From positions 89,611 through 153,610 of the forward strand of contig NZ_JAVVQU010000001.1 of assembly GCF_036655075.1 (NCBI RefSeq): DNA of 64,000 nucleotides. Reading direction: 5' to 3'. The position numbers and the translations under genes were made by a program. This DNA is from Holtiella sp036655075 (lineage in GTDB: Bacteria; Bacillota; Clostridia; Lachnospirales; Cellulosilyticaceae). This document shows, piece by piece, positions 18,941 through 27,342 of this stretch (the stretch's first letter is position 1; each line of letters starts with the position of its first letter). The notes below the pieces were generated by a model. That model made no database searches. It worked only from the letters and a program-made list of their open reading frames with translations, and was not told the DNA's origin.

Positions 18941-18974
18941 TGTGGTATTCGCGGGGAATTCCCTCCCACTCGCG
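18941..18974 (-). promoter_or_regulatory. Putative L1-binding operator before rplK
   Basis: On the minus strand CGCG-GTGGGAGGG-AAT-TCCCCGCG-AATACCACA. It shares GTGGGAGGG, TCCCCG and AATACCACA with the rplA element and lies about 25 nt before the rplK start, where L1 would be expected to repress translation. Confidence 0.6.
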
Positions 18975-19009
18975 CGTTGCTTCTAAAGCATTAATACTAA
19001 ACTTGTTTT

Positions 19010-19528
19010 TTAGATAAATCTTTCAACTTGTTCAAAACTTACCTCTACTGGGAACTCACGTCCAAATCCATGAACAGATACAATAATTGCACCTTTAGCT
19101 TCATGAATTTCCTTTACGATACCTTCTGAATCTTGGAATGCGCCTGCTAAAATCCTAACAGCTTCTCCAATTTCCACGTGTGGTCGTAAAGCACTCACAT
19201 CAATTCCCATACCTTTGATTTCATCGACAGTTAAAGATACTGGTTTAGAGTCTGGACCTACGAATCCTGTAACACCACGGGTATTACGCACTACATACCA
19301 AGTATCATCTGTCATAACCATTTTGATTAGTACATATCCAGGGAAAGTTTTTCTCTGTACAGTTCTTTTAGTTCCGTTCTTTTCTTCAACTTCGTCTTGC
19401 ATAGGAACTTCAACCACATGGATTAAGTCTTGCATATTACGATTTTTAATAGCTTTCTCAATATTAGCTTTTACTTTGTTTTCATATCCAGAATATGTGT
19501 GTACCACATACCATCTTGCCTCATCCAT
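19010..19528 (-). CDS. nusG: Transcription termination/antitermination factor NusG
   Basis: 172 residues. ARWYVVHTYSGYENKVKANI is the NGN domain start and FPGYVLIKMVMTDDTWYVVR its core; the KOW domain (GEAVRILAGAFQDSEGIVKE) is near 125. NusG binds the RNA polymerase clamp and links it to Rho or S10. It starts 14 nt after secE. Confidence 0.98.
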   Translation of the reverse strand: MDEARWYVVHTYSGYENKVKANIEKAIKNRNMQDLIHVVEVPMQDEVEEKNGTKRTVQRKTFPGYVLIKMVMTDDTWYVVRNTRGVTGFVGPDSKPVSLTVDEIKGMGIDVSALRPHVEIGEAVRILAGAFQDSEGIVKEIHEAKGAIIVSVHGFGREFPVEVSFEQVERFI

Positions 19529-19542
19529 TGTTGTTCCTCCAA

Positions 19543-19722
19543 TTATGCTACTTGACGTAATAGTTGTAGAGCGTAACTAAATACCGCATCCATTCCAAAA
19601 ATTATAATTGCAACTATAAGCGCAAAAACAATTACGTTTGCAGTCTTAACTATAAGCTCTGATTTATTTGGCCAAACTATTCTTTTACTTTCTGCTATGA
19701 AGTCTTTAAAAAATTCAACCAT
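19543..19722 (-). CDS. secE: Preprotein translocase subunit SecE
   Basis: 59 residues, a single-membrane-span SecE. MVEFFKDFIAESKRIVWPNK carries the amphipathic helix with the conserved W-P, followed by one hydrophobic helix (about 28-48). It clamps SecY in the translocon. It lies between rpmG and nusG, the standard bacterial order, with a GGGAGGAAG site. Confidence 0.96.
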   Translation of the reverse strand: MVEFFKDFIAESKRIVWPNKSELIVKTANVIVFALIVAIIIFGMDAVFSYALQLLRQVA

Positions 19723-19759
19723 TCTTTCTTCCTCCCTGGTTATACCGATTCATACACTT

Positions 19760-19912
19760 TTATTTTTTAGTTTCTTTGTGAAGTGTATGTGTTTTGCAGA
19801 ATTTGCAATACTTTTTAGTTTCCATGCGGTCAGGATGTGCTTTTTTATCCTTTGTCATGGTGTAGTTTCTACGCTTGCAATCTTCACAAGCTAAAGTAAT
19901 TTGTACTCTCAC
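19760..19912 (-). CDS. rpmG: 50S ribosomal protein L33
   Basis: 50 residues starting with GTG at 19912: MRVQITLACEDCKRRNYTMT, then KKYCKFCKTHTLHKETKK. Both CxxC pairs are present, so this is the zinc-binding C+ form. GGAGGTG precedes the GTG by 6 nt. It is the first gene of the rpmG-secE-nusG-rplK-rplA run. Confidence 0.96.
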   Translation of the reverse strand: MRVQITLACEDCKRRNYTMTKDKKAHPDRMETKKYCKFCKTHTLHKETKK

Positions 19913-19984
19913 GATTGACACCTCCACTTGAGTTAAAGCTCTTAAAAATTGCCATAAAAAAAAGACCTATTTAGGTACAACTTA

Positions 19985-20014
19985 AATATAGCACACTGTG
20001 AAAGACACAGTCAA
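19985..20014 (-). promoter_or_regulatory. Sigma-A promoter of rpmG-secE-nusG
   Basis: TTGACT (20009-20014), 18-bp spacer, TATATT (19985-19990) on the minus strand. Downstream, a 5-bp ACCTA/TAGGT hairpin followed by eight T (19955-19975) resembles a weak attenuator in the leader. Confidence 0.7.
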
Positions 20015-20059
20015 GAGGATTATCCTCGAATTAATTGTTAATTTTTATCATTTATTAGC

Positions 20060-20396
20060 TTTTTGCATACTTTTAAAAAACCAATGCTGATGTGATTTGT
20101 AGTTTATCATGGTTAATGCACTTTGGCAATAGGAAGTTTCATACAGCCTATTACGATGAGCTTAGGGGGGATAGGTGTACTACTCACATCCATAGCTTCT
20201 TGACTATAGACACTTGCGCTAACTTCCATAATGCATAACTTGTCGCCCACTGTCTTATGTGCTCACTTATTAAGTAGTTCTCCAAAACAATACCTATCTT
20301 GATACGGATTGTTTTAGCAATATCTTTAATACACACAAACTCTTGCTAAATAGAGTAGCAAGAGCTTGTGTCTAGGTGATCTTATTGTTTACTATA
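20060..20396. other. Non-coding stretch with hairpins and possible gene relics
   Basis: No intact gene. A 13-bp imperfect hairpin (about 20338-20372) without a T tract and an AAAACAAT/ATTGTTTT hairpin near 20283-20314 are present. Two overlapping minus frames of about 45 codons look faintly protein-like but break into each other and resemble nothing I recognise. Confidence 0.4.
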
Positions 20397-20705
20397 CTAT
20401 TTGTATGCTCCACTTACATGTGCTGGATTTTTAGGCAGCTCTATTTTTTCAGTTAAGCGCTTTAAAAGCTCTTGCATAATAAATACATTTTATTGTTTGC
20501 AGTATCTTGTGCTACGATTTGTTGGAGTAAGACTTCATGCCTTTCTTCCTTACTATGGGGATTTACTTGATGCAAGACCTCTATGGCTTCTATTTTCTTT
20601 TGTTTTCTATCAATAAGCTTTGAAAAGCTTCTAAGTCTTCTTATTTTAGTGTCTTTTCTTGTTCAAAGGAAGAGCTAAAAGTGCTTCTAAAAGTTGTTGT
20701 TTCAT
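20397..20705 (-). pseudogene. Frameshifted small helical protein, possibly FlgN-like
   Basis: It starts MKQQLLEALLALPLNKKR at 20705 with GGAGG upstream, then the reading continues in a second frame (KLIDRKQKKIEAIEVLHQV to IVAQDTANNK) and a third (IMQELLKRLTEKIELPKNPA) and stops at 20397. The stitched product is about 100 residues, helical and charged. The pattern of two helices with QD..NN..M.ELL.. is reminiscent of the flagellar chaperone FlgN, but this is weak. The frameshifts may be real decay or draft errors. Confidence 0.4.
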
Positions 20706-20775
20706 AACTCCTCCGTTATTTATAAAGTCCACTTACTTAGTTTATCGTCATTTTTTCACAGAGTTCTATATAAAC

Positions 20776-23700
20776 TTAATCCAATGTAAATAAATCTCTT
20801 ATCTCATCCTCATTCATCTGACCAATTAGTGTATGCCCTTCGGTTAAAACATTATCCGCAAGACCTGTCTTACGTTCTTGAAGTTCTTTAATTTTTTCTT
20901 CTATAGTATTTTGAGTAATCAACTTAAAGACCTGTACATTTTTCTCCTGTCCAATACGGTAAGCCCTATCTGTCGCTTGGTTCTCACTCGAAACATTCCA
21001 CCACGGGTCGTAGTGAATGACAATGTCTGCGCCTGTTAAGTTGAGTCCTGTCCCACCTGCCTTTAAGGAAATAAGGAAGATTGGCGTGGTATCCTCATTA
21101 AAGGCTTCTACCATAGCCAGACGATTTTCTGCCTTAGTCTCACCCGTCAATTTATAGTAACGAATGTGGCATGCTTCTAGCCCTTCTTCAATCTTTCCTA
21201 GCATAGAAGTAAATTGAGAGAAGAGTAAAATCTTATGCCCTGCGGAGATGCTATCTTCTATAAGCTCCATACATTGTTCAAGCTTACTACTACCTCCACT
21301 ATAATCCTCTAGGAATAATCCAGGATGACAGCACAACTGTCTAAGTCTGGTAAGCATAGCCAAAATTTTAATGTGACTTTTGCCCATCCCTTTTTCTTTT
21401 ACTTCCTTATTAAACTCTCTTTGCATCATAGCAAGGTGAGCCTTATAAAGGGTAGCTTGTTCCTCTTCCATCTTATTGTAGATGATTGTCTCAGTTTTGG
21501 CTGGCAGCTCCTTCAAGACATCCTTTTTTAATCTACGAATAATGAATGGCGCAACCATACTACGCAAGCGCTCCGTGGCGCGCTCATCCTCAAACTTGAC
21601 AATCGGTGTCTCAAAGCTCCCTTTAAAACGTAAGTAGTTGTACAAATAGCCTGGCATAACAAAGTCAAATCCACTCCATAACTCTGCTAAAGTATTTTCA
21701 ATAGGCGTCCCTGTAAGGGCAAAGCGCACTTCACTTTGCACCATCTTAAGTGCTTTCGCATTTTGAGTATTAGGATTTTTGATATAATGGGCCTCATCTG
21801 CAATACAAAATCTAAACTTCAAGTCTGTATATAACTCAATGTCTCGCTTCAATGTATCATAAGAAGTCACGATCACATCGTATTTTTCTACTTGTTGAAT
21901 CTTATCTTGACGACTTTCCCAATCTCCCGTTAAGACAAGCACCTTAAGTTCTGGCGCAAACTTTTCGATTTCTCTTTCCCAGTTCAATACTAAAGAGGTT
22001 GGTGCTACAACTAAGCTTGGTTTTTCTCTTATTTCTCGCTCTGAAAGGATGAGCGCAATGACTTGCAGTGTCTTTCCAAGACCCATATCATCAGCAAGTA
22101 TCCCACCAAATCCATAAGCTGCCATCGTCTTAAGCCATCTGTATCCTACCTTTTGATAACTTCTTAAAATACGTTTCAAAGAAGCAGGCACTTCATAATC
22201 CGTATCCTCAACATTTTTAATATCTCGAATGATTTGTTTAAAGTACTTATCGCGTTCCACTTGTATCTCATCATTTTTCTTCAAGATTTGATCTAAATAC
22301 AGTGCACGGAACTTAGGTAGGGACACCTCCCCTTCCACTAAGTCATTCTGGTCTAGGTCTAGCCCTTCTAAAATAGCAACTAACTGCTCCACATCCTGAC
22401 CTTCTGCATTAATGAATGCGCCACTTTTAAGACGATAATACTTTTTCTTTTGCTTGTAAGCAAAGATGACAGCTTGAATCTCTTCTGCACTCATATTAAT
22501 CTCTTGGAAATCTACCTTTAATAAATCACTTTCAATTTTAATTCCAATGGCACCAATGGCTGGCTTTTTAAACTTCATCAGCTTTAAATCTTCTGAAATA
22601 TGCACTTCTGCTAGTGGCAAGAGGGTTTCAACCCCTTCATTTAAGAAGTTATAAATAGATTCCTCATCATCTAAGTGGATTTGTCCATTACGATTTTTGA
22701 AAGGATATTGGGCAAGCAAGTTGCCAAAAGCATGTTCCTTACCGACTTCACGCGCTGTGTCTATATGAGCTTGGTCATGGGAATCATAAGGGTTAAAGGT
22801 GGTATGTCCATACTTAAAATTCACCTTACCTACAATATTATTGCTACTATCCTTATCTAAGAATAATTTAATCTCAAGTTTAGGTGGGTCATAGTCCTCC
22901 AAAAGCTTAGGATCCATCTCTAGTGCAACTTGACGTTTAATCTTAGGCAAAATAGTCAATACGAAACGTTGCCAGCCCATTTCGTTAAATGCCAACACGC
23001 TCGTATGCATATCTTGCATAAAAATTAAAATAGGCATCAAAGCTGCTGCATAGGACTTGGTACACTTATACAACCTGTCCTCCATCATAATGTAGCTACT
23101 CTTTGGATATTTAATAATCTGATGAGGCGGTCTTGTAAGCGTCAAGCTAAACTGCTCCTCTTCTTTTTCCACTTTAAAGAAGAGAACAGGATTTTCCTTC
23201 ACAAAGGTTACCTTTGTATCTAAGCCATCTCCTTCATAAGGAATACTTTGCCCTTCTAGAATATCAAAGAGCTTCTCAAATCCCTGCGTAGTCAGAATCA
23301 TAAATTTCTTGTCCGCCTTGTGCCCTTTACCTCCGACGGTCACTTGATCCATAATCATCTCTTTGGCAACTACTTCATCCACTAGCCATTCTACAAAAGG
23401 TCTATCCTGTTCACGAAAAGCCTCTATATGGTGAAGGAAGGAAAGATTTTTCCCATAGTCTAGCTCCTCTTCATTCACAATGGCAGAAGCGAAGGCTACA
23501 ACGTCCTTCACCACATACATACGCTCTTCTCCTACTTGCAGGCCAATTCCATAGCGGTCTCCCCACAAATGGATCAGCTTTGGCTGTATACGAATATAGT
23601 CCTTTCTTAAAACCTGTACTTGCTTGGTGACTTCATTCTCATAAAAGTCTAACATTTGAGCGCCATAAATCTGCTCAATAGGCTGTACCACTACAGACTT

Positions 23701-23994
23701 ATCCTGCATCCTGACACAAAACTCAATCAGCACTGCTGCTACATGCTCACAGATGTACCAGTTGCCGTATGGCCCGTTACACGTGCACTTATGGGTTATA
23801 CGCCCTGTATCACTCATTTTGATTAAAACATCAATCCATCTACCCCTATCGTGTACACACCCTTGAACTTCATATCCTTCAGGTGCACGAAAAACTTTCA
23901 AATGCTTTACAAAGCCTAAACCATACAAATGCTTTGCATCGTTGAAGATGGTCGCACTTGAACACATATCTTTTATCTCTTCTATGGTAATCAT
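20776..23994 (-). CDS. SWIM zinc-finger SNF2-family helicase
   Basis: 1072 residues. An N-terminal SWIM zinc finger (CTCNGPYGNWYICEH, about residues 68-82) precedes a middle region and a C-terminal SNF2 ATPase: DDMGLGKTLQ near 635, DEAH, ALTGTPIEN, then the helicase-C motifs LISLKAGGTGLNLTGAD and DRAYRIGQEKNVQVFKL. It belongs to the bacterial SWI/SNF (RapA/HepA-related) translocases, which act on DNA or RNA polymerase complexes. Cellular role unknown. It is monocistronic, flanked by long non-coding stretches. Confidence 0.93.
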   Translation of the reverse strand: MITIEEIKDMCSSATIFNDAKHLYGLGFVKHLKVFRAPEGYEVQGCVHDRGRWIDVLIKMSDTGRITHKCTCNGPYGNWYICEHVAAVLIEFCVRMQDKSVVVQPIEQIYGAQMLDFYENEVTKQVQVLRKDYIRIQPKLIHLWGDRYGIGLQVGEERMYVVKDVVAFASAIVNEEELDYGKNLSFLHHIEAFREQDRPFVEWLVDEVVAKEMIMDQVTVGGKGHKADKKFMILTTQGFEKLFDILEGQSIPYEGDGLDTKVTFVKENPVLFFKVEKEEEQFSLTLTRPPHQIIKYPKSSYIMMEDRLYKCTKSYAAALMPILIFMQDMHTSVLAFNEMGWQRFVLTILPKIKRQVALEMDPKLLEDYDPPKLEIKLFLDKDSSNNIVGKVNFKYGHTTFNPYDSHDQAHIDTAREVGKEHAFGNLLAQYPFKNRNGQIHLDDEESIYNFLNEGVETLLPLAEVHISEDLKLMKFKKPAIGAIGIKIESDLLKVDFQEINMSAEEIQAVIFAYKQKKKYYRLKSGAFINAEGQDVEQLVAILEGLDLDQNDLVEGEVSLPKFRALYLDQILKKNDEIQVERDKYFKQIIRDIKNVEDTDYEVPASLKRILRSYQKVGYRWLKTMAAYGFGGILADDMGLGKTLQVIALILSEREIREKPSLVVAPTSLVLNWEREIEKFAPELKVLVLTGDWESRQDKIQQVEKYDVIVTSYDTLKRDIELYTDLKFRFCIADEAHYIKNPNTQNAKALKMVQSEVRFALTGTPIENTLAELWSGFDFVMPGYLYNYLRFKGSFETPIVKFEDERATERLRSMVAPFIIRRLKKDVLKELPAKTETIIYNKMEEEQATLYKAHLAMMQREFNKEVKEKGMGKSHIKILAMLTRLRQLCCHPGLFLEDYSGGSSKLEQCMELIEDSISAGHKILLFSQFTSMLGKIEEGLEACHIRYYKLTGETKAENRLAMVEAFNEDTTPIFLISLKAGGTGLNLTGADIVIHYDPWWNVSSENQATDRAYRIGQEKNVQVFKLITQNTIEEKIKELQERKTGLADNVLTEGHTLIGQMNEDEIRDLFTLD

Positions 23995-24440
23995 CTTCTG
24001 CTCCTTACATCTCGCTTTTGCTCTTTGTCTATCTTTACAGTATACCCTATCTTAAAAGAATATAAAAATATAAAAAAATATATATCCCCTTGCACTCTAT
24101 TTATCTCAAGTAAACCTTTAGATTAGAAAATGGAATGATACCTCTCTACCACAAGTTATTTTATATTAAACTAAATAAGTTCCAATTTTTTATAGTCATT
24201 TTAACCAAAAGTACAACGACTCAACTTTTGTGCAATACTTACAAATTCTTCTTTCTATTTTGTACAAATCTCATGTTCGTAAAGTGAATTTCTAGGGTTT
24301 GTAGAAATCCACTTTTGTGATTTACAGAGCCTTTTTTTTGAGATTAACCCTTGTTTTGCCTAGGTTTTACTCTATATTTTTTAGTCATAATGTCAATTGT
24401 ATCTTGTTCGCCAGAGGTGTATAACTAGATTATCAAGTTT
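23995..24440. other. AT-rich intergenic stretch upstream of the SNF2 gene
   Basis: Very AT-rich, no credible ORF in any frame. It probably contains the SNF2 gene promoter, but no clear -35/-10 pair stood out. Confidence 0.4.
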
Positions 24441-24444
24441 CACA

Positions 24445-24497
24445 AATATAAAAGTGCAGTGAAAAATACTATTCTAGGTAAGTATCTTCCACTGCAC
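24445..24497 (-). terminator. Terminator-like hairpin at left edge of the structured block
   Basis: On the minus strand GTGCAGTG (24490-24497) pairs with CACTGCAC (24454-24461), extended inward by GAA and ATACT/AGTAT pairing, and is followed by TTTTATATTTG. It would end a minus-strand transcript coming from the block at 24.5-25.2 kb. Confidence 0.65.
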
Positions 24498-25195
24498 CAC
24501 TAAGCAGATCAGTCACCCTTCCAGCCCTCTCTCTTCTGTAAGTGGTACTCCTTCTACTTAGGAACCTATACATTGGTGGTGGCAACCACTGTATACGGTT
24601 AACTATCTTATTCATTGACAACTTCTTTATCCCTGCGCTACTTGTCTTTGGATAAATCCATGCCACAACAATAAGCTCACTAAAGTCTGTCCGTGGTTTG
24701 AAGAGAGAAGGCATCCTCTAGTCGGTTTGTTGTTTATAGCTACTCCAGTTATCATCCTACATCATTTTACATAAATAATATGCGTATCTTCTATCGCTTC
24801 AACCTAACTCATCTATGGGAGTGACACTCGGATGAGACCTGGGGGTAATACCTAAGTTTTGCAGTACTTCACTGTTTAGATTCATGTTTTCCCCTATAAA
24901 GTTAGTCTAAGCCATCAGGTAAGGCCTACGGTAAGTCCAGCGTGCAAGCTACCCACTCAGACACTTGCAGTGATAAGTCAACGAGACCCCTGTCACCTAA
25001 AGAACACTGACTTGGTACGCTACCACAAGGTAAGTCCATACAGTCACACCTTCAGCCAACCACCAACTCAAAGGGGCATACATAACATCTCTACTATGGA
25101 TGCTGGAACTTTGTCACACCACAAAAACCATCTTAAGTGCAGCCTATGGATTACATAGAGAAGCAATACTGCATTTGAGATGGTTTTTTGTGTCT
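24498..25195. other. Hairpin-dense, G+C-richer non-coding block
   Basis: About 700 bp without a credible gene, visibly richer in G and C than its flanks. Seen structures: a 15-bp hairpin with small bulges at 24563-24600, a TTTATCC/GGATAAA stem near 24630-24657, nested GGTA/TACC and GACTT/AAGTC pairing near 25008-25035, and a 22-bp imperfect terminal stem (25120-25142 with 25169-25192). GGTAAGTCCA occurs twice (about 24931 and 25030). Possible identities: a large structured RNA, or an ORF-less remnant of an intron or mobile element. Not identified. Confidence 0.45.
25120..25192 (+). repeat. Long imperfect terminal hairpin
   Basis: Arms of 23 and 24 nt (25120-25142, 25169-25192) differ by one inserted base and two mismatches around a 26-nt loop that itself holds CTATG/CATAG. 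A T6 run lies inside the right arm. It closes the structured block on its right side. Confidence 0.8.
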
Positions 25196-25201
25196 GAAAC
25201 A

Positions 25202-25255
25202 AACAAGGAACCCTTATATAACACAGTGATATGTGTTATATAAGGGTTCCTTGTT
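25202..25255. repeat. Perfect 24-bp palindrome
   Basis: Left arm 25202-25225 and right arm 25232-25255 are exact reverse complements around a 6-nt loop. No T run follows on either strand. It could be a bidirectional RNA 3' end, a MITE-like remnant or a protein site. Confidence 0.85.
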
Positions 25256-25339
25256 ACATCATTGCATAATGGGATTTTTTGGTGGTGGATCTGTGCTTAT
25301 GATACGAATATACTAAAATTAAATTTTATAACAAAAAGT

Positions 25340-25366
25340 TGTAACGAAATTAAATCTAGATAGTCT
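25340..25366 (+). promoter_or_regulatory. Candidate autoregulatory ECF-sigma promoter
   Basis: TGTAAC (25340-25345) followed 17 bp later by GTCT (25363-25366) and the ECF sigma start about 25 nt further on. The AAC-type -35 and GTC-type -10 match the general architecture of ECF promoters, which are often self-activated. Inference from pattern and position. Confidence 0.4.
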
Positions 25367-25399
25367 TATGTATGAGAGTGAGGTGAACATGTGGAAAAA

Positions 25400-25499
25400 N
25401 NNNNNNNNNNNNNNNNNNNNNNNNNNNNNNNNNNNNNNNNNNNNNNNNNNNNNNNNNNNNNNNNNNNNNNNNNNNNNNNNNNNNNNNNNNNNNNNNNNN
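25400..25499. other. Assembly gap (100 N) with duplicated flanks
   Basis: Exactly 100 N. The 55 nt before it (25345-25399) are repeated exactly after it (25500-25554), so the two contigs overlap by 55 nt and the gap is probably not real. Collapsing it puts the TGTAAC box directly upstream of the sigma gene. Confidence 0.9.
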
Positions 25500-25545
25500 C
25501 GAAATTAAATCTAGATAGTCTTATGTATGAGAGTGAGGTGAACAT

Positions 25546-26016
25546 GTGGAAAAATTTGAAGACATATACGAAAAATACTTTTTAGATGTATACAAATATG
25601 TATTGTCTTTATCCAGGAATAATCATATTGCTGAGGAAATTACTCAGGAAACCTTCTTTAAAGCACTAAAGAACATTGATAACTTTGAAGGAAAGTGTAA
25701 AATTAGCGTTTGGTTATGTCAAATTGCTAAAAACACTTATTATTCTACCTATCGTAAAGAAAATAATATATTGGAAATAGATTCTTTAGAATTAATTCAA
25801 AAGAATCTTGAGCAGCAATTAATAGATACTGAGATAGCCTTTGAACTTCATAAAGCACTACATAGAATGAGTGAGCCATATAAAGAGGTATTCTCTTTAA
25901 GGATGTTTGGAGAGTTATCTTTTGCACAGATAGGAGAACTATTTTTCAAATCAGAAAGTTGGGCACGAGTTACCTTTCATCGGGCCAAGATTAAACTTCA
26001 GGAGGAGATGCGATGA
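25546..26016 (+). CDS. ECF-family RNA polymerase sigma factor
   Basis: 156 residues, GTG start with GTGAGGTG upstream. Region 2 is YEKYFLDVYKYVLSLSRNN followed by AEEITQETFFKALKN; region 4 is PYKEVFSLRMFGELSFAQIG and SWARVTFHRAKIKL, a helix-turn-helix for the -35. There is no region 3, as in group 4 sigmas. Its last 4 nt overlap the anti-sigma gene (ATGA). The signal sensed is unknown. Confidence 0.93.
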   Translation: MEKFEDIYEKYFLDVYKYVLSLSRNNHIAEEITQETFFKALKNIDNFEGKCKISVWLCQIAKNTYYSTYRKENNILEIDSLELIQKNLEQQLIDTEIAFELHKALHRMSEPYKEVFSLRMFGELSFAQIGELFFKSESWARVTFHRAKIKLQEEMR

Positions 26017-26693
26017 AATATTCATGTAATGTTGTCAAAGACTTATTACCGCTATATCATGATGAAGTATGTAGTAATGAAAGCATACAAATTGTAACAG
26101 AACATTTACTAGAATGTGAAACGTGTAAAGCATACTATGAAATGATGAAGGAGCCAAATCAAATGTTTACAGAAATAAGTATAGAGGAAAAAGCAGATTT
26201 TCGTATGCTAAAGCACATCAAAAAGAAACTTCAAAGAGGAAAGATTATTACAGGTATAGTTTCACTTGGGATAGGAATATCTCTAGTATTAGGAATTTTC
26301 AAATTTATGAATGGTTATATAGTTCCTATAGACTATAGCCAAGAAAATATTAGAGTAGAAGAAGAAAATGGAGTGCTTCATGCCTATACTACAGGTGATT
26401 TAATTTATAATTTAAATAAGAAAGTAATTCAAGATGGAGATAAAAATAATTTATATTTTTACGGTGCTACAACCGCTGCACAAAAATATCTAGTTCCTAA
26501 TCGTACCGAAACTAAAAGATATACATTAGAATATACTGATACTATTTTAAATAAAGAGCAAACATTGTATAGTATAGATAATGTCTATTATTTGGTTGAA
26601 AATTATACTGAATTAGATGGTTTATTGGATGATAAATTAAATGATACACTAAATAATGCGATTCTTTTATGGAGTGCAAACGAAATAAAATAA
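26013..26693 (+). CDS. Zinc-finger anti-sigma factor, membrane anchored
   Basis: 226 residues. C5, H31, C35 and C38 (HLLECETCK) form a zf-HC2-type anti-sigma domain; one membrane helix lies at about 79-101, and the rest is a predicted extracellular domain of about 120 residues that I do not recognise. It overlaps the sigma gene by 4 nt, the usual sigma/anti-sigma coupling. The outer domain presumably senses the signal. Confidence 0.88.
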   Translation: MKYSCNVVKDLLPLYHDEVCSNESIQIVTEHLLECETCKAYYEMMKEPNQMFTEISIEEKADFRMLKHIKKKLQRGKIITGIVSLGIGISLVLGIFKFMNGYIVPIDYSQENIRVEEENGVLHAYTTGDLIYNLNKKVIQDGDKNNLYFYGATTAAQKYLVPNRTETKRYTLEYTDTILNKEQTLYSIDNVYYLVENYTELDGLLDDKLNDTLNNAILLWSANEIK

Positions 26694-26716
26694 TCGGAAT
26701 AACTTAAGGAGAAATT

Positions 26717-27304
26717 ATGTCATATCTATTAAAAGTTAAACAGTACGAGAAATCCTATGATATAGGTGTTTTTGAAACAGAAGAATCAATATGTAAACTT
26801 ATTGAAAGTATTCCTTTTGTAAAAAAAGAAGTTATTTCAAATGGGTATATAAATTATTCTATGAAATTTGAAGATTTACCTGACTACTATGAATTAGATT
26901 ATAATCATTATATATATGTTATTTCAAAGTTTTCATTTATACCCAATGAAGATGAAATATATTTTGAATGGAGTAAAATTCATCTTTGGGATGAAAAAGT
27001 AGCTATGAAAAAGACATTTATAGAGGCAGACATAACGGTAGATGCCTATAGTTTTCCCAATAATGAAGTTACCGATTATATAGAAAAACGCGAAGAATTG
27101 TATAAAGAAACAGAAAAGTATTATAAAACTAAAGGATTGCAAGTTAGAAGAAATGCCCTTGGATCTCAAGATGGCGAATATGTTGAACTTTTAAATGCTT
27201 CAATACTGTATTTGCTTGATCCTAGCGCTGTAGATATTTGGAAAGAATCGGGAAATATAGAAGAATTTTTAGATAAGTATAAAAAGTTTTTAGATGATAT
27301 TTAA
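26717..27304 (+). CDS. Hypothetical protein in the ECF operon
   Basis: 195 residues, with TAAGGAG before the ATG and 23 nt after the anti-sigma gene, so probably co-transcribed. It is acidic and rich in Tyr, Glu and Ile, has no signal peptide or membrane helix, and I recognise no motif. The composition recalls immunity-type or phage-type cytoplasmic proteins, but that is only an impression. It may be the sigma factor's accessory or target protein. Confidence 0.75.
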   Translation: MSYLLKVKQYEKSYDIGVFETEESICKLIESIPFVKKEVISNGYINYSMKFEDLPDYYELDYNHYIYVISKFSFIPNEDEIYFEWSKIHLWDEKVAMKKTFIEADITVDAYSFPNNEVTDYIEKREELYKETEKYYKTKGLQVRRNALGSQDGEYVELLNASILYLLDPSAVDIWKESGNIEEFLDKYKKFLDDI

Positions 27305-27342
27305 CTCACCTTTCTATTTTACTTCCACGCTTCTACCCCTTT

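Noticed and set aside
24469..24714. 81-codon minus-strand ORF in the structured block
   Set aside because: No ribosome binding site of quality and no family resemblance; it overlaps strong RNA-type hairpins, so it is more likely a chance frame in a non-coding element.
24970..25158. 62-codon plus-strand ORF in the structured block
   Set aside because: No ribosome binding site, histidine/threonine-rich composition and overlap with hairpins point to non-coding sequence.
25391..25585. ORF spanning the first N gap
   Set aside because: It reads through 100 N and a duplicated contig end; the real sigma gene starts at 25546 in another frame.
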